A stretch of DNA of 64,000 bases from Roseomonas fluvialis (lineage in GTDB: Bacteria > Pseudomonadota > Alphaproteobacteria > Acetobacterales > Acetobacteraceae), in NCBI RefSeq assembly GCF_022846615.1, contig NZ_AP025637.1, forward strand, positions 2,505,001-2,569,000, read 5' to 3'. A program made the position numbers and the translations under genes. Shown piece by piece: positions 62,842 to 64,000 of the stretch. The stretch's first letter is position 1. Every line of letters starts with the position of its first letter. The notes under the pieces were generated by a model that worked only from the letters and a program-made list of their open reading frames with translations, did no database searches and was not told the DNA's origin.

Positions 62842-63411
62842 ATGACGATTCCATGGTCGCGTGCCTTCGCGCCTGTGCTCTTCCTGCTCGCTGCCGGGCC
62901 GGCCATCGCGCATGCCGGAGCGGCGAACGGCCTGGGATCGGGATTGGCGCATCCTCTCCTCGGCCTGGACCACCTCATCGCGATGCTGGCAATCGGGTTC
63001 TGGTCGTCACAGGTGGGGTTGGCGCGCGCGTGGCTGCTGCCGGGCACATTCCTCGGAGGGCTGGTCGTGGGCATCCTTCTGGGCCTGCTGATCACCCCGC
63101 CGGGCGGGACCGAGTTGCTCGTCTCCGGCTCCGTGGTGCTGCTCGGCGTCGCCGTCGGGATCGGCGGGCCCCGGCGGGTGGAACTGGCGTTCCCTCTCGC
63201 AGCGGCGATCGGCCTGATCCACGGGTTTGCGCACGGCGCGGAGATCGGGGACAGCGTGGTCCTGACGATCATCGGCATGCTGGTCGGGTCCGCTTTGCTG
63301 CTGACGATCGGCTATGTGGGCGGTCGCTGGCTGGGCAAGCGGGACTCACTCGTTCAGACGGGCGGAGCCGGTGTCATTGCGGCCGGCCTCGTGCTGTTCC
63401 TCATGGCCTGA
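62842..63411 (+). CDS. HupE/UreJ family membrane protein
   Basis: 189 aa. A signal peptide (FAPVLFLLAAGPAIAHAG) precedes the HupE/UreJ motif HPLLGLDHLIAMLAIGFW with the metal-binding His, and a second GLIHGFAHGAE. About five further transmembrane helices follow. The family transports nickel or cobalt for hydrogenase and urease. No nickel-enzyme gene is adjacent, so the role is inferred from the family. A G12 run lies downstream. Confidence 0.88.
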   Translation: MTIPWSRAFAPVLFLLAAGPAIAHAGAANGLGSGLAHPLLGLDHLIAMLAIGFWSSQVGLARAWLLPGTFLGGLVVGILLGLLITPPGGTELLVSGSVVLLGVAVGIGGPRRVELAFPLAAAIGLIHGFAHGAEIGDSVVLTIIGMLVGSALLLTIGYVGGRWLGKRDSLVQTGGAGVIAAGLVLFLMA

Positions 63412-63463
63412 CGGACGCGCCGGCCGCGGGCGATCTTGCCATCGGCCGGCGTCACATCCTTCC

Positions 63464-63475
63464 GGGGGGGGGGGG
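63464..63475 (+). repeat. Homopolymeric G tract (12 bp)
   Basis: Twelve consecutive G bases between the convergent hupE-like and lolD genes, 52 bp after the first stop and 6 bp before the second. Such runs are prone to slippage and to base-calling errors; its exact length should be viewed with caution. Confidence 0.8.
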
Positions 63476-63481
63476 CGGTGA

Positions 63482-64000
63482 TCAGGCCGGCGCCACCTTG
63501 CCGTCCCGCAACGTCACGATGCGGTCCATCCGCCGCGCCAACTCCGGATTGTGCGTCGCGATCAGCGCCGCCACGCCATGCCCGCGCACCTGCTCCAGCA
63601 GTTCCGCGAAGACGCGGTCCGATGTGCCGACATCGAGGTTGCCGGTGGGTTCGTCCGCCAGAAGCACGCGCGGACGGTTCGCGAGAGCGCGGGCGATCGC
63701 CACGCGCTGCTGTTCCCCGCCCGAGAGCTTGCCCGGCCGGTGGCTCTCGCGCCCGGTCAGCCCGAAGGCGGCGAGCAGTTCGCGCGCCCGCGCGCCCGCC
63801 GCGCCACGCGCCACGCCGGCCGCCATCTGCGGCAGGGCGATGTTCTCCTCCGCCGTGAATTCCGGCAGCAGGTGGTGGAACTGGTAGACGAAGCCGATGG
63901 TGGTGCGGCGGATCGCGGTGCGCGCCTCATCCGACAGCGACCCTGCGGCGCGGCCGGCGACATGCACCTCACCGCCATCGGGCTTTTCCAGCAGTCCGGC
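63482..64000 (-). CDS. lolD: LolD-like lipoprotein-releasing ABC transporter ATPase (5' end outside window)
   Basis: 173 codons visible; the N-terminus with Walker A lies beyond base 64,000. The Q-loop region reads [20 protein letters not shown], the signature [16 protein letters not shown], Walker [13 protein letters not shown] and the H-loop [14 protein letters not shown]. The [15 protein letters not shown] stretch is typical of LolD, the ATPase of LolCDE that extracts lipoproteins from the inner membrane. The neighbouring dnaE gene supports this, as lolCD-dnaE order is common in Alphaproteobacteria. Confidence 0.88.
   Translation of the reverse strand, partial: AGLLEKPDGGEVHVAGRAAGSLSDEARTAIRRTTIGFVYQFHHLLPEFTAEENIALPQMAAGVARGAAGARARELLAAFGLTGRESHRPGKLSGGEQQRVAIARALANRPRVLLADEPTGNLDVGTSDRVFAELLEQVRGHGVAALIATHNPELARRMDRIVTLRDGKVAPA

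Overview
The window is GC-rich, densely packed alphaproteobacterial chromosome. The gene set and order (ispDF / dusB-ntrB-ntrC-ntrY-ntrX-aminotransferase-hfq-hflX, lolD next to dnaE, Hint-domain proteins, osmoregulated glucan genes) point to Acetobacteraceae, probably a Roseomonas-like genus. This placement is an inference from gene content; no rRNA gene is present.

Positions 1-17,700 hold metabolic and accessory genes. A minus-strand series encodes maturation factors of CO dehydrogenase/xanthine dehydrogenase-type molybdenum hydroxylases: a CoxG-like SRPBCC protein, a CoxD-like MoxR ATPase, a CoxE-like VWA protein, an XdhC/CoxI protein split in two, and a molybdopterin-binding/nucleotidyltransferase fusion. 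The last gene of the series is a glycosyltransferase-61/sulfotransferase-like fusion that runs off the left edge. Two plus-strand glucan genes (opgG, opgH) split the series. After it come an Na+/H+ antiporter-like permease, an isocitrate lyase/PEP mutase family enzyme, an unusual AAA ATPase, a histone-deacetylase-like amidohydrolase, a DUF192 protein and a complex I accessory subunit between tRNA-Pro and tRNA-Arg.

Positions 18,224-30,811 look like an integrative mobilizable element of about 12.6 kb inserted at the 3' end of tRNA-Arg(UCU). Its left end carries a large serine recombinase whose frame runs into the tRNA. Its right end carries a mobilization module: MobC-like protein, HUH relaxase, membrane protein, small protein, VirD4/TraG-like ATPase and one unknown. 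A 9-bp repeat, GGCGCGCCA, lies at both ends. The centre (about 21,030-26,230) is visibly AT-richer cargo: a TIR-like protein, a protein with an N-terminal PD-(D/E)XK-type nuclease signature and a DGQHR (DndB-like) domain, and a D12-class adenine methyltransferase overlapping it by 4 bp. This cargo is the best candidate for an under-described defence system.

Positions 31,000-38,400 return to host-like sequence: a MarR-DUF1398 operon with a perfect inverted-repeat operator, two Hint-domain genes around a thiolase, a GGDEF-EAL protein and an HD-GYP protein. Positions 38,400-52,200 hold isoprenoid synthesis (ispDF) and the nitrogen two-component block that continues into dat-like, NTF2-like, HAD, hfq, hflX, inositol monophosphatase-like and greB genes, most with 4-bp overlaps. 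Positions 52,500-64,000 hold a pirin, a secreted unknown plus mazG, a molybdopterin oxidoreductase plus amidase, dnaE, a HupE/UreJ-like membrane protein and the 3' part of lolD.
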